The translations under genes and the position numbers were made by a program. From the NCBI GenBank assembly GCA_017408825.1, contig JAFQTX010000018.1, positions 1 through 64,000 on the forward strand: a stretch of 64,000 bases of DNA, given 5' to 3'. Every line of letters starts with the position of its first letter. Position 1 is the first letter of the stretch. The notes beneath the pieces are model-generated. The model saw only the letters and a program-made list of their open reading frames with translations. It was not told the origin of the DNA and ran no database searches. The DNA is from Alistipes sp. (lineage in GTDB: Bacteria > Bacteroidota > Bacteroidia > Bacteroidales > Rikenellaceae). Positions 1 to 7,444 of this stretch are shown here, in pieces.

Positions 1-74
1 GATTTGACCGAGTAACCATCTTCGAGCATCCTCATATATTTGAGTAATGCTACATAATCGTGTTTTTTGCGCAT
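1..74 (-). CDS. Partial transposase-like HTH protein (N-terminus only)
   Basis: An open frame begins with ATG at 74 and runs off the left edge after 24 codons (MRKKHDYVALLKYMRMLEDG and onward). A short basic start followed by a helical segment with an LEDGYS turn resembles the N-terminal helix-turn-helix protein of IS3-type elements in Bacteroidota. That is an impression from sequence style; too little is present to assign a family. A hairpin with 13-bp perfect arms lies just upstream (81-113). It could be a real gene start or the rim of an insertion sequence. Confidence 0.35.
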   Translation of the reverse strand, partial: MRKKHDYVALLKYMRMLEDGYSVK

Positions 75-80
75 AATGAA

Positions 81-113
81 ACCCCAAAAGTTTTTTGTCC
101 AAACTTTTGGGGT
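81..113. repeat. 13-bp perfect inverted repeat upstream of the transposase-like start
   Basis: Arms ACCCCAAAAGTTT (81-93) and AAACTTTTGGGGT (101-113) are perfectly complementary around a 7-base loop. The hairpin sits seven bases upstream of the start codon at 74 on the minus strand, so it would lie in the leader of that gene or mark an element end. Some IS families block read-through into the transposase start with such hairpins; applying that here is inference. Confidence 0.55.
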
Positions 114-125
114 CACTTCAAAACG

Positions 126-157
126 GAGGTGGCTAATTAACTTTTTAGTCACCTCCA
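126..157. repeat. Hairpin of a dispersed family (copy 1 of 4)
   Basis: Arms GGAGGTGGCTAA (126-137) and TTAGTCACCTCC (146-157) pair over 12 positions, with one G-T pair, around an 8-base loop. The same core recurs at 21000-21033, 40191-40220 and 49722-49755. Unlike those three, which lie between convergent genes, this one lies upstream of the SMR exporter gene and may end transcription entering from the left. Confidence 0.7.
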
Positions 158-197
158 ATGTTGCTCGACGAAACAACAACCGTAACAACTCATCGCC

Positions 198-530
198 GTG
201 CGCCAGTATCTATTTCTCGCCCTTGCCATAGTATTCGAGGTGGCATGGGCCATACTACTCAAATATACCGAGGGTTTCACACGTCTATGGCCCACGGTAG
301 CCACCCTTGTGACATATCTTGCTGCACTCTATTTCCTAAACCTCACGGTGCGCACTATGCCTGTGGGTATTGCCTATGCTGTATGGGCGGGCACAGGAAT
401 GGTGCTTATAGCTCTGCTCGGCGTGGTGATACTCAAACAGCAGCTCGACCTCCCAGCAATAATCGGCCTCACCTTGATAGTAGCTGGCGTATTGGTCCTA
501 AATCTTGGTTCGAAGACCGTAACTCACTAA
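198..530 (+). CDS. Small multidrug resistance (SMR) family transporter
   Basis: A 110-residue inner-membrane protein with four hydrophobic helices, the normal size for SMR exporters, which act as antiparallel dimers driven by protons. Glu14 in the first helix (FEVAWA) matches the essential glutamate of EmrE. The segment AYAVWAGTGMVLIALLG resembles the Qac/EmrE branch more than the guanidinium-exporting Gdx branch, but substrate cannot be fixed by reading. The start is GTG; no in-frame ATG precedes it. The next gene begins 12 bases downstream, so the two may be co-transcribed. A 130-codon frame across the same bases is a shadow. Confidence 0.88.
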   Translation: MRQYLFLALAIVFEVAWAILLKYTEGFTRLWPTVATLVTYLAALYFLNLTVRTMPVGIAYAVWAGTGMVLIALLGVVILKQQLDLPAIIGLTLIVAGVLVLNLGSKTVTH

Positions 531-542
531 TCCCATATAACT

Positions 543-1811
543 ATGAATGAGAAGAAGCGTGTAACGTTATCCATATTTGGGTTTATCGTGGTAGGTGCTC
601 TATTTATTGTTGCGGGCATCTATGGCATTAATCGTACGGAGGTGCAAGCCTCAAATGTCAGTGTCTCGGCAACAGCACTGAGCGAGGCGACACCCGAGAG
701 CGTGGGTCTCGATGGCAACCGCCTATCGCAGATAGACCGAGTTGTGGAGGAGTATCTCGACGAGGGGGCCTTCCCAGGAGCGGTGATTGGAGTGATACGC
801 GATGGTAAGATGGTATACAAGAAGAGCTACGGGCATCGTCAGCTGGCGGGGGCAAAGCAGCCGATGACGCTCGACACACGATTTGACCTCGCCTCGCTGA
901 CAAAGCCTGTGGCAGTGGCGACATCGGTGATGCAGCTCGTAGAGCAGGGTAAGATATGTTTGGGCGATAGGGTAGATAAGTATATACCTAAATTTCGTGG
1001 CTGGGCAGCGACAGAGACGCCTAAGGATACGGTGCAGATAAGAGTAGTAGATCTTTTGACGCACACATCGGGGCTGCCTCCCTATGTGTCGCCAGGCAAG
1101 ATACTCGCAGAGAACCCCGAGGCGAAGCTGCCAAATCCCGATGTTGTGATATCCTATATCGCACGTTGCGACCGTTGGGCAGTAGCACGCACAAAGTGCA
1201 TATACAGCTGCCTAAACTACATAGTGCTCGGACGTATCGTCGAAGTGGTAACAGGAGAGCCGATAGACAAGTATGCGAAGGAGAACATTTTTGAGCCTTT
1301 AGGTATGAGCAACACTCGTTATCTGCCCGATGCACACTATGCGGCGATGTGTGCACCAACAGAGAAGAGTGGTAAGGCTCCAGGCATAGTCAATGACCCT
1401 CTATCGCGCGATGGTATGGGGGGCGTGTCGGGAAATGCCGGACTATTCTCAACGCTGGACGACCTGGCAATATACGTGTCAATGTTGCTTGACAGGGGTA
1501 GCTGGCAGGGTGTTGATATACTCTCGCCACGAGGTGTAAACGCCATACTCACACGTCCCATGGGATATGAGACGTTTGGCCGAACCATAGGATGGGAGAA
1601 CTATGCTGCATGCTCACAGACAGGAGGTGACCTATTCACACCAGCAGCGATAGGCCACACAGGAGCAACAGGAACATCGATAGTCATCGACCCAGAGCTC
1701 GACATGGCGGTGATAATACTCACCAACTATGTACACTCATCATCGAAGCGCACACTACTTGACTTCCGCTCCAAGATATCGACAGTAGTAGCCGCATCGG
1801 TGCGCTGGTAG
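543..1811 (+). CDS. Membrane-anchored serine hydrolase, beta-lactamase/transpeptidase fold
   Basis: A 422-residue protein with one N-terminal hydrophobic helix (about residues 8-30) and then a class C beta-lactamase-like domain (Pfam Beta-lactamase), facing the periplasm. The SxxK nucleophile motif is visible as SLTK; HTSGLPP follows as is common in the family. The tyrosine motif reads YSCLN rather than YxN in its usual form, and the third motif is HTGATGTS, HTG instead of KTG, as in many esterase/peptidase members. This points to a peptidase, esterase or cell-wall hydrolase rather than a resistance enzyme. Similar domains form the C-terminal half of NagZ fusions in Bacteroidota. Substrate unknown. 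Confidence 0.85.
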   Translation: MNEKKRVTLSIFGFIVVGALFIVAGIYGINRTEVQASNVSVSATALSEATPESVGLDGNRLSQIDRVVEEYLDEGAFPGAVIGVIRDGKMVYKKSYGHRQLAGAKQPMTLDTRFDLASLTKPVAVATSVMQLVEQGKICLGDRVDKYIPKFRGWAATETPKDTVQIRVVDLLTHTSGLPPYVSPGKILAENPEAKLPNPDVVISYIARCDRWAVARTKCIYSCLNYIVLGRIVEVVTGEPIDKYAKENIFEPLGMSNTRYLPDAHYAAMCAPTEKSGKAPGIVNDPLSRDGMGGVSGNAGLFSTLDDLAIYVSMLLDRGSWQGVDILSPRGVNAILTRPMGYETFGRTIGWENYAACSQTGGDLFTPAAIGHTGATGTSIVIDPELDMAVIILTNYVHSSSKRTLLDFRSKISTVVAASVRW

Positions 1812-2003
1812 CCCTATAATATATATAGGTATCCCCCCAAATACCTCCATAAAAACAAAAAAGTGATACCAAAACAAAAAAAAGTTGCGATTACTATTTC
1901 TCATTTCACAAAATAGTTATATATTTGCACTCGATTTTCCGCCAACCTCCAGGGTGCCAATACTCAGGGTCGCAGAGACAAGGGGCGAAGGTAGTAGCCT
2001 GCT

Positions 2004-2130
2004 GGGTCGAGAGTCGTAGATTGAGGGCTGAGAGTCGTAGATTGGAGGGACGTGAGTCTTGAAGATTGAGGGCCGAGGGATGTGAAGATAAGGGTCGTAG
2101 ATTGGAGAGGCCTGAGTCCTGAAAATGAGT
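2004..2130. repeat. Degenerate ~22-bp tandem repeats
   Basis: GAGTCGTAGATTG occurs exactly at 2011 and 2032; related units start near 2054 (GAGTCTTGAAGATTG), 2077 (GGATGTGAAGAT), 2092 (GGGTCGTAGATTG) and 2114 (GAGTCCTGAAAATG). Spacing is mostly 21-23 bases, with one shorter step. There are no unique spacers, so this is not a CRISPR array. Neither strand gives a convincing protein. It lies upstream of the tRNA-tuf transcription unit. Confidence 0.7.
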
Positions 2131-2202
2131 GGCTTGCAACAACGGAAAAGAAGTTCTTTGATAGAGCGTACGAAATTTTTTTCGAAAAAAGTTTGAGAAA
2201 AA

Positions 2203-2233
2203 TTTGCATATTAGAAAAAAGTTCGTACCTTTG
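2203..2233 (+). promoter_or_regulatory. Bacteroidota-type promoter for the tRNA-tuf unit
   Basis: TTTG (2203-2206) and TACCTTTG (2226-2233) are separated by 19 bases, matching the TTTG/TAnnTTTG consensus of the primary sigma factor of Bacteroidota. Predicted initiation near 2240 is about a dozen bases before tRNA-Thr. Confidence 0.75.
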
Positions 2234-2251
2234 CAACTCGATACGGTTAAT

Positions 2252-2325
2252 GCCGATGTAGCTCAGTTGGCCAGAGCAGCTGATTTGTAATCAGCTGGTC
2301 GGGGGTTCGAATCCCTCCATCGGCT
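2252..2325 (+). tRNA. tRNA-Thr (TGT)
   Basis: A full cloverleaf is readable: acceptor GCCGATG pairs with CATCGGC, the anticodon stem-loop CTGATTTGTAATCAG gives anticodon TGT (threonine), and the T arm GGGGGTTCGAATCCCTC is canonical. First gene of a tRNA-Thr, tRNA-Tyr, tRNA-Gly, tuf run. CCA is not encoded. Confidence 0.95.
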
Positions 2326-2363
2326 CTTAAACGTGCGGGTCCTCGTTCGGGGATTCACATATC

Positions 2364-2446
2364 GGGAAGATACCAGAGTGGCCAAATGGGGCAGACTGTA
2401 AATCTGCTGGCGCACGCCTTCGGTGGTTCGAATCCATCTCTTCCCA
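2364..2446 (+). tRNA. tRNA-Tyr (GTA)
   Basis: Acceptor GGGAAGA pairs with TCTTCCC, the anticodon loop CTGTAAA gives GTA (tyrosine), and the long variable arm typical of bacterial tRNA-Tyr makes it 83 nt. The T loop TTCGAAT is present. It follows tRNA-Thr by 38 bases. Confidence 0.95.
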
Positions 2447-2525
2447 CTCTTTTTTGACGCCGGTTGGAGTTGCAGTGCTATCCTCAATAACAATGAGAGA
2501 AGCGAGCTCTGAACGGTGTATTTTT

Positions 2526-2598
2526 GCGGAAGTAGCTCAGTTGATAGAGCAATAGCCTTCCAAGCTATGGGTCGCGAGTTTGAGCCTCGTCTTCCGCT
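2526..2598 (+). tRNA. tRNA-Gly (TCC)
   Basis: Acceptor GCGGAAG pairs with CTTCCGC; the anticodon stem-loop ATAGCCTTCCAAGCTAT carries TCC (glycine). Length is 73 nt. The T loop reads GTTTGAGCC, a small departure from TTCGAAT. It lies 120 bases upstream of tuf and is probably cut from the same transcript. Confidence 0.93.
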
Positions 2599-2718
2599 CA
2601 CTAAGGCAAGTGCGGTGCGCCAAGCCATCCCTTCGTAACGAAGAGGTGGTGGGTGTTGCGCAATTTGTTGATTAACAAGAAGATTAAGTAACTTCAAAAA
2701 CTTAAAACTTATATTACT

Positions 2719-3906
2719 ATGGCAAAAGAAAAATTTGATCGTTCGAAACCGCACGTGAACATCGGTACTATCGGTCACGTTGACCACGGTAAGACTACTC
2801 TTACTGCTGCTATCACTACTGTTCTCGCAAAGGCGGGTCTTTCAGAGCTTCGTTCATTCGACTCTATCGATAACGCACCTGAGGAGAAGGAGCGTGGTAT
2901 CACCATCAACACTGCTCACGTAGAGTATCAGACTGCAGGTCGTCACTACGCTCACGTAGACTGCCCAGGTCACGCCGACTACGTTAAGAACATGGTAACT
3001 GGTGCTGCTCAGATGGATGGCGCTATCCTTGTAGTTGCTGCTACTGATGGTCCTATGCCTCAGACTAACGAGCACGTACTTCTTGCTAAGCAGGTAAACG
3101 TTCCTCGTATCGTTGTTTTCTTGAACAAGTGCGATATGGTAGACGATCCTGAGATGCTTGACCTCGTTGAGATGGAGGTTCGTGACCTTCTCTCTAAGTA
3201 CGACTTCGACGGCGATAACGCTCCTGTTATCCGCGGTTCAGCTCTTGGTGGCTTGAATGGTGAGCCACAGTGGGAGCAGAAGGTTCTCGAGCTTATGGAG
3301 AATGTTGATAACTACATCGAGATTCCTCCACGTGATAACGAGAAGCCTTTCTTGATGCCTGTTGAGGACGTATTCTCAATCACTGGTCGTGGTACCGTAG
3401 TAACTGGTCGTATCGAGACTGGTATCATCCACGTAGGTGATCCTGTTGAGATCATTGGTTTGGACGAGAAGATCCGTACATCAACTTGTACTGGCGTTGA
3501 GATGTTCCGTAAGCTCCTCGATGAGGGTGAGGCTGGTGACAACGTAGGTCTTTTGATGCGTGGTATCGACAAGAAGGAGGTAAAGCGTGGTATGGTTGTT
3601 GCTAAGCCAGGCTCAATCACTCCTCACACTAAGTTCACCGCTGAGGTTTATATCCTCAAGAAGGAGGAGGGTGGCCGTCACACTCCATTCCACAACAAGT
3701 ACCGTCCTCAGTTCTATCTCCGTACTATGGACGTTACCGGTGAGGTATCACTCCCAGAGGGCGTAGATATGGTTATGCCAGGTGACCACGTAACTATCAC
3801 TGTTACCTTGATCTACCCTGTAGCATTGAACGAGGGTCTCCGTTTCGCAATCCGCGAGGGTGGCCGTACAGTAGGTGCAGGTCAGGTATTGAAGGTTATT
3901 GAGTAA
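2719..3906 (+). CDS. tuf: Elongation factor Tu
   Basis: EF-Tu is the GTPase that delivers aminoacyl-tRNA to the ribosome. At 395 residues it has the normal length. The GTP-binding motifs are intact: G1 GHVDHGKTT at residues 19-27, G2 region [13 protein letters not shown]3 DCPGHADY near 81 and G4 NKCD near 137; domains 2 and 3 run to the conserved GGRTVGAG end. Codons are strongly biased, as expected for a very abundant protein. The tRNA-tuf-tRNA(Trp)-secE arrangement resembles that of many bacteria and suggests one long transcript. A hairpin follows at 3929-3950. Confidence 0.99.
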   Translation: MAKEKFDRSKPHVNIGTIGHVDHGKTTLTAAITTVLAKAGLSELRSFDSIDNAPEEKERGITINTAHVEYQTAGRHYAHVDCPGHADYVKNMVTGAAQMDGAILVVAATDGPMPQTNEHVLLAKQVNVPRIVVFLNKCDMVDDPEMLDLVEMEVRDLLSKYDFDGDNAPVIRGSALGGLNGEPQWEQKVLELMENVDNYIEIPPRDNEKPFLMPVEDVFSITGRGTVVTGRIETGIIHVGDPVEIIGLDEKIRTSTCTGVEMFRKLLDEGEAGDNVGLLMRGIDKKEVKRGMVVAKPGSITPHTKFTAEVYILKKEEGGRHTPFHNKYRPQFYLRTMDVTGEVSLPEGVDMVMPGDHVTITVTLIYPVALNEGLRFAIREGGRTVGAGQVLKVIE

Positions 3907-3928
3907 TCACCAACCATAAAATATCAAA

Positions 3929-3950
3929 GAGGCAGGTGATGCCTGCCTCT
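3929..3950 (+). terminator. Hairpin after tuf
   Basis: AGAGGCAGG (3929-3937 region) and CCTGCCTCT (3942-3950) form a perfect 9-bp stem. Only TTACTT follows, so it is at best a weak terminator; it may be a processing site between tuf and tRNA-Trp. Confidence 0.6.
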
Positions 3951-3955
3951 TACTT

Positions 3956-4026
3956 AGGAGCATAGTTCAAGGGTAGAATAGCGGTCTCCAAAACCGTTGA
4001 TGGGAGTTCGAATCTCTCTGCTCCTG
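3956..4026 (+). tRNA. tRNA-Trp (CCA)
   Basis: Acceptor AGGAGCA pairs with TGCTCCT, anticodon stem-loop GCGGTCTCCAAAACCGT carries CCA (tryptophan), and the T arm is GGGAGTTCGAATCTCTC. Length 71 nt. A tRNA-Trp between tuf and secE is a recurrent bacterial arrangement. Confidence 0.94.
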
Positions 4027-4048
4027 CTAATTAAAAAAGTAAGAAATT

Positions 4049-4234
4049 ATGTTTAAGTACTTCAAAGATTCGTACAACGAATTGGTAAACAAGGTAACCT
4101 GGCCTTCGTTCACACAGCTTGCTGGATCGACTAAGGTTGTTATGGTTGCATCGGTTATCTTTGCATTGGTTGTACTCGTTATGGATTTTGTCTTCAAGGG
4201 TGTGATGAATGGCATCTACAACTTGTTGGGATAA
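4049..4234 (+). CDS. secE: Preprotein translocase subunit SecE
   Basis: SecE is the small subunit that clamps SecY in the SecYEG channel. This 61-residue protein is the short, single-helix form: an amphipathic N-terminus with the conserved segment NKVTWPSFTQL, then one membrane helix (about residues 28-50). It lies 22 bases after tRNA-Trp and 23 bases before nusG, the classic order. Confidence 0.97.
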   Translation: MFKYFKDSYNELVNKVTWPSFTQLAGSTKVVMVASVIFALVVLVMDFVFKGVMNGIYNLLG

Positions 4235-4257
4235 TATTGCATAATCATTAGACAATA

Positions 4258-4818
4258 ATGGGAGAGATTACTAAACAGTGGTATGTAGTGCGTGCCATCG
4301 GTGGTAAGGAGAAGAAGGTCAAAGAGTATATCGAGGCCGAGATTCGTCATAGCCATCTGGAGGACTACATCTCACAGGTACTTATTCCGACCGAAAAGGT
4401 CTATACTATCCGTAATGGCAAAAAAGTATCTAAGGAGAAGGTCTCATATCCAGGTTACGTCCTGATTGAGGCTGCCTTCGTAGGTCAAATACCAATAATC
4501 ATTCGCAACATACCTAATGTACTTGGCTTCTTGGGTGATACCAAGGAAGATAGTCGTAAGATGAATCCTACACCTCTACGTCCACAGGAGGTTAGCCGTA
4601 TTCTCGGACTTGTCGATGAGCTAAGTCAGAAGGAGGAGGAGAACGAGACTCCGTTCTTCGTCGGCGAGACCGTCAAGGTTACAGACGGTCCATTCTCAAG
4701 CTTCCAAGGTACCATTGAGAGTGTCGATAACGAGCATCGTAAACTCACCGTGAGTGTGAAGATTTTTGGCCGCAAGACTCCTATGGAGTTGAGCTTTACA
4801 CAAGTTGAAAAAGAATAA
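4258..4818 (+). CDS. nusG: Transcription termination/antitermination factor NusG
   Basis: A 186-residue NusG. The N-terminal NGN domain (QWYVVRAIGGKEKKVKEYIE; later YPGYVLIEA) binds RNA polymerase, and the C-terminal KOW domain (about residues 128-180, VKVTDGPFSSFQGTIESVD) contacts Rho or ribosomal protein S10. Length is normal. It sits between secE and rplK. Confidence 0.97.
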   Translation: MGEITKQWYVVRAIGGKEKKVKEYIEAEIRHSHLEDYISQVLIPTEKVYTIRNGKKVSKEKVSYPGYVLIEAAFVGQIPIIIRNIPNVLGFLGDTKEDSRKMNPTPLRPQEVSRILGLVDELSQKEEENETPFFVGETVKVTDGPFSSFQGTIESVDNEHRKLTVSVKIFGRKTPMELSFTQVEKE

Positions 4819-4834
4819 TTAACCAAGGAAAATT

Positions 4835-5275
4835 ATGGCAAAAGAGGTTGCTGCATTTATTAAATTGCAGATCAAAGGTGGTGCCGCAAACCCCTCACCT
4901 CCAGTAGGTCCTGCGTTGGGTTCTAAGGGTGTAAACATCATGGACTTTTGCAAGCAGTTCAATGCTCGCACACAGGCTCAGGCAGGTAAGGTTCTTCCGG
5001 TAATCATCACTGTTTACAGCGATAAGTCGTTTGACTTTGTAGTTAAACAGCCACCGGTAGCCATTCAGCTCAAGGAAGCAGCCAAGATTCAGTCTGGTTC
5101 GGCTCAGCCTAACCGTCAGAAGGTTGGTCAGGTAACATGGGATCAGGTAAAAGAGATCGCAGAGGGTAAGATGCCTGACATGAACTGCTTCACTATTGAG
5201 GCTGCTATGCGTATGGTAGCTGGTACTGCACGCAGTATGGGTATCAACGTAGTTGGTGAATTTCCTAACATGTAA
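4835..5275 (+). CDS. rplK: 50S ribosomal protein L11
   Basis: L11 forms the GTPase-associated centre of the large subunit with 23S rRNA and is needed for the stringent response. The 146-residue sequence shows the proline-rich [17 protein letters not shown] segment of the N-terminal domain and the rRNA-binding C-terminal domain ending [11 protein letters not shown]. It lies 16 bases after nusG and 14 before rplA. Confidence 0.98.
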   Translation: MAKEVAAFIKLQIKGGAANPSPPVGPALGSKGVNIMDFCKQFNARTQAQAGKVLPVIITVYSDKSFDFVVKQPPVAIQLKEAAKIQSGSAQPNRQKVGQVTWDQVKEIAEGKMPDMNCFTIEAAMRMVAGTARSMGINVVGEFPNM

Positions 5276-5289
5276 CGAAAATTACAAGA

Positions 5290-5985
5290 ATGAGTAAGTT
5301 GACAAAAAATCAAAAGATTGCCTACGCAAAGGTCGAAGACAAGGCGTACAAGCTTTCTGAGGCTGCCGCTCTTCTAAAGGAAATTACCTTTACGAAATTT
5401 GATGCTTCAGTAGATATCGACGTGCGTCTCGGCGTAGATCCTCGTAAGGCTAATCAGATGGTTCGTGGCGTTGTTACGTTGCCACACGGTACAGGTAAGA
5501 CTGTACGCGTTTTGGTGCTTTGTACTCCTGATAAGGAGAGCGAGGCACAGGCAGCTGGCGCTGACTTTGTAGGTCTTGACGAGTACATCGAGAAGATCAA
5601 GGGCGGTTGGACAGACGTAGACGTGATCATCACTACACCTAATGTAATGGGTAAGGTTGGTGCTCTCGGTCGTATTTTGGGTCCACGTGGCTTGATGCCT
5701 AACCCTAAGACAGGTACAGTTACAATGGATGTAGCTAAGGCTGTTCAGGAGGTTAAGGCAGGTAAGATTGACTTCAAGGTTGATAAGTATGGTATTATCC
5801 ACACTGCTATTGGTAAAGTATCGTTTACTCCCGAGCAGATCGTTGATAATGCTCACGAGGTGATGAGCACAATCATCAAGCTCAAGCCTTCAGCAGCTAA
5901 GGGTACATATGTAAAGAGCATCTATCTCTCTACAACTATGAGCCCTGGTATCGAGGTTGATCCTAAATCAGTAGAAACAAAGTAA
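5290..5985 (+). CDS. rplA: 50S ribosomal protein L1
   Basis: L1 forms the mobile stalk at the ribosomal E site. Length (231 residues) is standard; the family segment [17 protein letters not shown] is near residues 130-146, and [17 protein letters not shown] marks the N-terminal domain. In many bacteria L1 represses the L11-L1 mRNA; no leader structure is evident here, since only 14 bases separate it from rplK. Confidence 0.98.
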   Translation: MSKLTKNQKIAYAKVEDKAYKLSEAAALLKEITFTKFDASVDIDVRLGVDPRKANQMVRGVVTLPHGTGKTVRVLVLCTPDKESEAQAAGADFVGLDEYIEKIKGGWTDVDVIITTPNVMGKVGALGRILGPRGLMPNPKTGTVTMDVAKAVQEVKAGKIDFKVDKYGIIHTAIGKVSFTPEQIVDNAHEVMSTIIKLKPSAAKGTYVKSIYLSTTMSPGIEVDPKSVETK

Positions 5986-6004
5986 TTGAAGGAGGATAGA
6001 GATT

Positions 6005-6529
6005 ATGACTAAGCAAGAAAAGATGGCCGTGATTAACGGCCTTACCGAGCAGCTCAACGCCTACCCTCACTTCTATTTGGCCGACATCGAGGCTTTGAAC
6101 GCTGAGCAGACCGCAACATTGCGTCGCCAGTGCTTCGAGAAGAAGATCAAGCTTGTTGTTGTTAAGAACACTTTGCTTGGCAAGGCTTTGGAGAATGTTG
6201 GTAAGGCTGATGCTGATCTTTTAGCAGTATTGAAGGGCTCAACATCAATTATGTTCACCGAGACTGGTAAGGTTCCTGCGCAGCTCATCAAGGAGTTCCG
6301 CAAGAAGAACGACAAGCCAGTATTGAAGGCAGCATATGTTGAGGGTTGCGTTTATGTTGGTGACAACCAGCTTGACGCTTTGTGCAACATCAAGAGCCGC
6401 GAGGAGCTTATTGGCGATATCGTATTGCTCTTGCAGTCGCCTGCTAAGAACGTTATTTCTGCTTTGCAGTCAAATGCAGGTCAGAAGATCGCGGGCCTCG
6501 TTAAGGCTCTCGAGGAGAGAAACAATTAA
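6005..6529 (+). CDS. rplJ: 50S ribosomal protein L10
   Basis: L10 anchors the L7/L12 dimers to the ribosomal stalk. The protein has 174 residues, a normal size, with the N-terminal rRNA-binding region (EALNAEQTATLRRQCFEKKI and VVKNTLLGKAL) and a C-terminal helix that recruits L7/L12. It follows rplA by 19 bases and precedes rplL by 44. No long L10 autoregulatory leader fits in the 19-base gap. Confidence 0.97.
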   Translation: MTKQEKMAVINGLTEQLNAYPHFYLADIEALNAEQTATLRRQCFEKKIKLVVVKNTLLGKALENVGKADADLLAVLKGSTSIMFTETGKVPAQLIKEFRKKNDKPVLKAAYVEGCVYVGDNQLDALCNIKSREELIGDIVLLLQSPAKNVISALQSNAGQKIAGLVKALEERNN

Positions 6530-6573
6530 TTTACAAAGAACAAAAAAACAAATTTTAATAAAATTACACAACT

Positions 6574-6951
6574 ATGGCAGATGTAAAGGTATTGGCAGAA
6601 GAGTTGGTTAACTTGACTGTTAAGGAGGTAAACGAATTGGCTACTATCCTCAAGGAGGAGTATGGTATTGAGCCCGCTGCTGCAGCTGTTGCAGTTGCTG
6701 CTCCCGCTGCTGGCGCAGGTGAGGCTGCTCCTGCAGAGAAGTCTACTTTCGATGTAATCTTGAAGAGCGCTGGTCAGGCTAAGCTCCAGGTTATCAAGGT
6801 TGTTAAGGAGGTAGCTGGTTTGACATTGGGCGATGCTAAGGCATTGGTTGATGGTGCACCTAAGGCCGTTAAGGAGGGTATCTCTAAGGAGGAGGCTGAG
6901 TCTATCAAGGCTTCACTCGAGGAGGCTGGTGCAGAGGTTGAGCTTAAGTAA
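6574..6951 (+). CDS. rplL: 50S ribosomal protein L7/L12
   Basis: L7/L12 recruits translational GTPases. The 125-residue protein has the N-terminal dimerisation domain, an alanine/proline hinge (about residues 34-56) and the C-terminal factor-binding domain with [20 protein letters not shown] and [15 protein letters not shown]. It is the last ribosomal gene before rpoB; the 493-base gap that follows contains a hairpin and a repeat array. Confidence 0.98.
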   Translation: MADVKVLAEELVNLTVKEVNELATILKEEYGIEPAAAAVAVAAPAAGAGEAAPAEKSTFDVILKSAGQAKLQVIKVVKEVAGLTLGDAKALVDGAPKAVKEGISKEEAESIKASLEEAGAEVELK

Positions 6952-6984
6952 TTATTACTTTAGTATCTAACACCAAATAAGGTG

Positions 6985-7009
6985 TAGAGCTTACTCCGTG
7001 TAAGCTCTA
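6985..7009 (+). terminator. Attenuator-like hairpin after rplL
   Basis: TAGAGCTTAC (6985-6994) and GTAAGCTCTA (7000-7009) pair perfectly around a 5-base loop; TGCCTTTTGTGG follows, a weak T run. Partial termination here would lower rpoBC expression relative to the L12 gene, as known at the rplL-rpoB junction of E. coli; applying it here is inference. Confidence 0.65.
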
Positions 7010-7240
7010 TGCCTTTTGTGGTCTAATATTCGGGAGTGCATCATAAGGCTGTGCCCGACTATTAGAATATTCAATGCTCTCAGAGTGTACATGCGTGACA
7101 CTGAGGGCATTAGCGGGATAGATATGTTCCGCATTTTTTCGGCTTATGCCTATATCGTTGCTCTTTGGTGCTAGCGAGATGGATGTTGTGTCGTCTTGCC
7201 GTGATGTTAGGAGAGTGCGAGGTATGTAACCCAACGGTCA

Positions 7241-7345
7241 ATCTTCAGCGAAGGGGTCACGCTTCAGTGGACTGGGCGGGCTTCAGTAAAGAGTCAGGCT
7301 TTAGTAAACAGGGCAGGCTTCGGTAGACCGGGCAGGCTTCACAAA
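7241..7345. repeat. Six degenerate 19-bp direct repeats in the rpoB leader
   Basis: Units begin at about 7241, 7261, 7280, 7298, 7317 and 7336, a nearly constant 18-20-base period. Core forms are GCTTCAGTAAAGAGTCAG, GCTTTAGTAAACAGGGCAG and GCTTCGGTAGACCGGGCAG. There are no spacers, so not CRISPR, and no ORF uses the array. Confidence 0.75.
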
Positions 7346-7444
7346 GTTTTGAGCGTAGGTAAGATACCCAACGATCAGTGCCGTATATCTAGCGGCCGGT
7401 GATAGGTCAATAGTGTAAAACTTCACTTTAACTTTTTGGATTAT

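Larger units (their letters stand above)
1812..2251 (+). promoter_or_regulatory. Intergenic leader with two promoters and a degenerate repeat array
   Basis: No gene is supported in these 440 bases. A -7 element TATATTTG lies at 1920-1927, with no clear -33 partner. A second promoter fits the consensus well: TTTG at 2203-2206 and TACCTTTG at 2226-2233, 19 bases apart. It starts transcription just before tRNA-Thr. Between them lies an array of imperfect ~22-bp repeats (2004-2130). Transcripts from the first promoter would carry this array as a leader. Confidence 0.65.
6952..7444 (+). promoter_or_regulatory. rplL-rpoB intergenic region: attenuator-like hairpin plus repeats
   Basis: I see no credible gene in these 493 bases. 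A perfect hairpin lies near the start (6985-7009). Six degenerate 19-bp direct repeats occupy 7241-7345, flanked by two copies of a ~21-bp sequence (7220-7240 and 7357-7377, 17 of 21 matching) that both contain ACCCAACG. No TAnnTTTG element stands close before rpoB, so rpoBC probably depends on read-through from the ribosomal genes. Confidence 0.6.

Noticed and set aside
158..550. 130-codon plus-strand frame over the SMR gene
   Set aside because: Shadow of the SMR gene in another frame; no domain.
2004..2130. Possible CRISPR array
   Set aside because: Units are contiguous, degenerate and lack unique spacers; no cas genes are nearby. The same applies to 7241-7345.
2263..2787. 174-codon minus-strand frame
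   Set aside because: It is antisense across two complete tRNAs, the tRNA-Gly region and the start of tuf; a chance opening.
7007..7234. 75-codon minus-strand frame in the rplL-rpoB gap
   Set aside because: No promoter, no recognisable domain, and it covers hairpin and repeat flanks.
7436..7444. TTG start of rpoB (and likewise 11326 for rpoC)
   Set aside because: An ATG three codons downstream gives the normal N-terminus in each; the same TTTTGGA context precedes both, more likely leader sequence.
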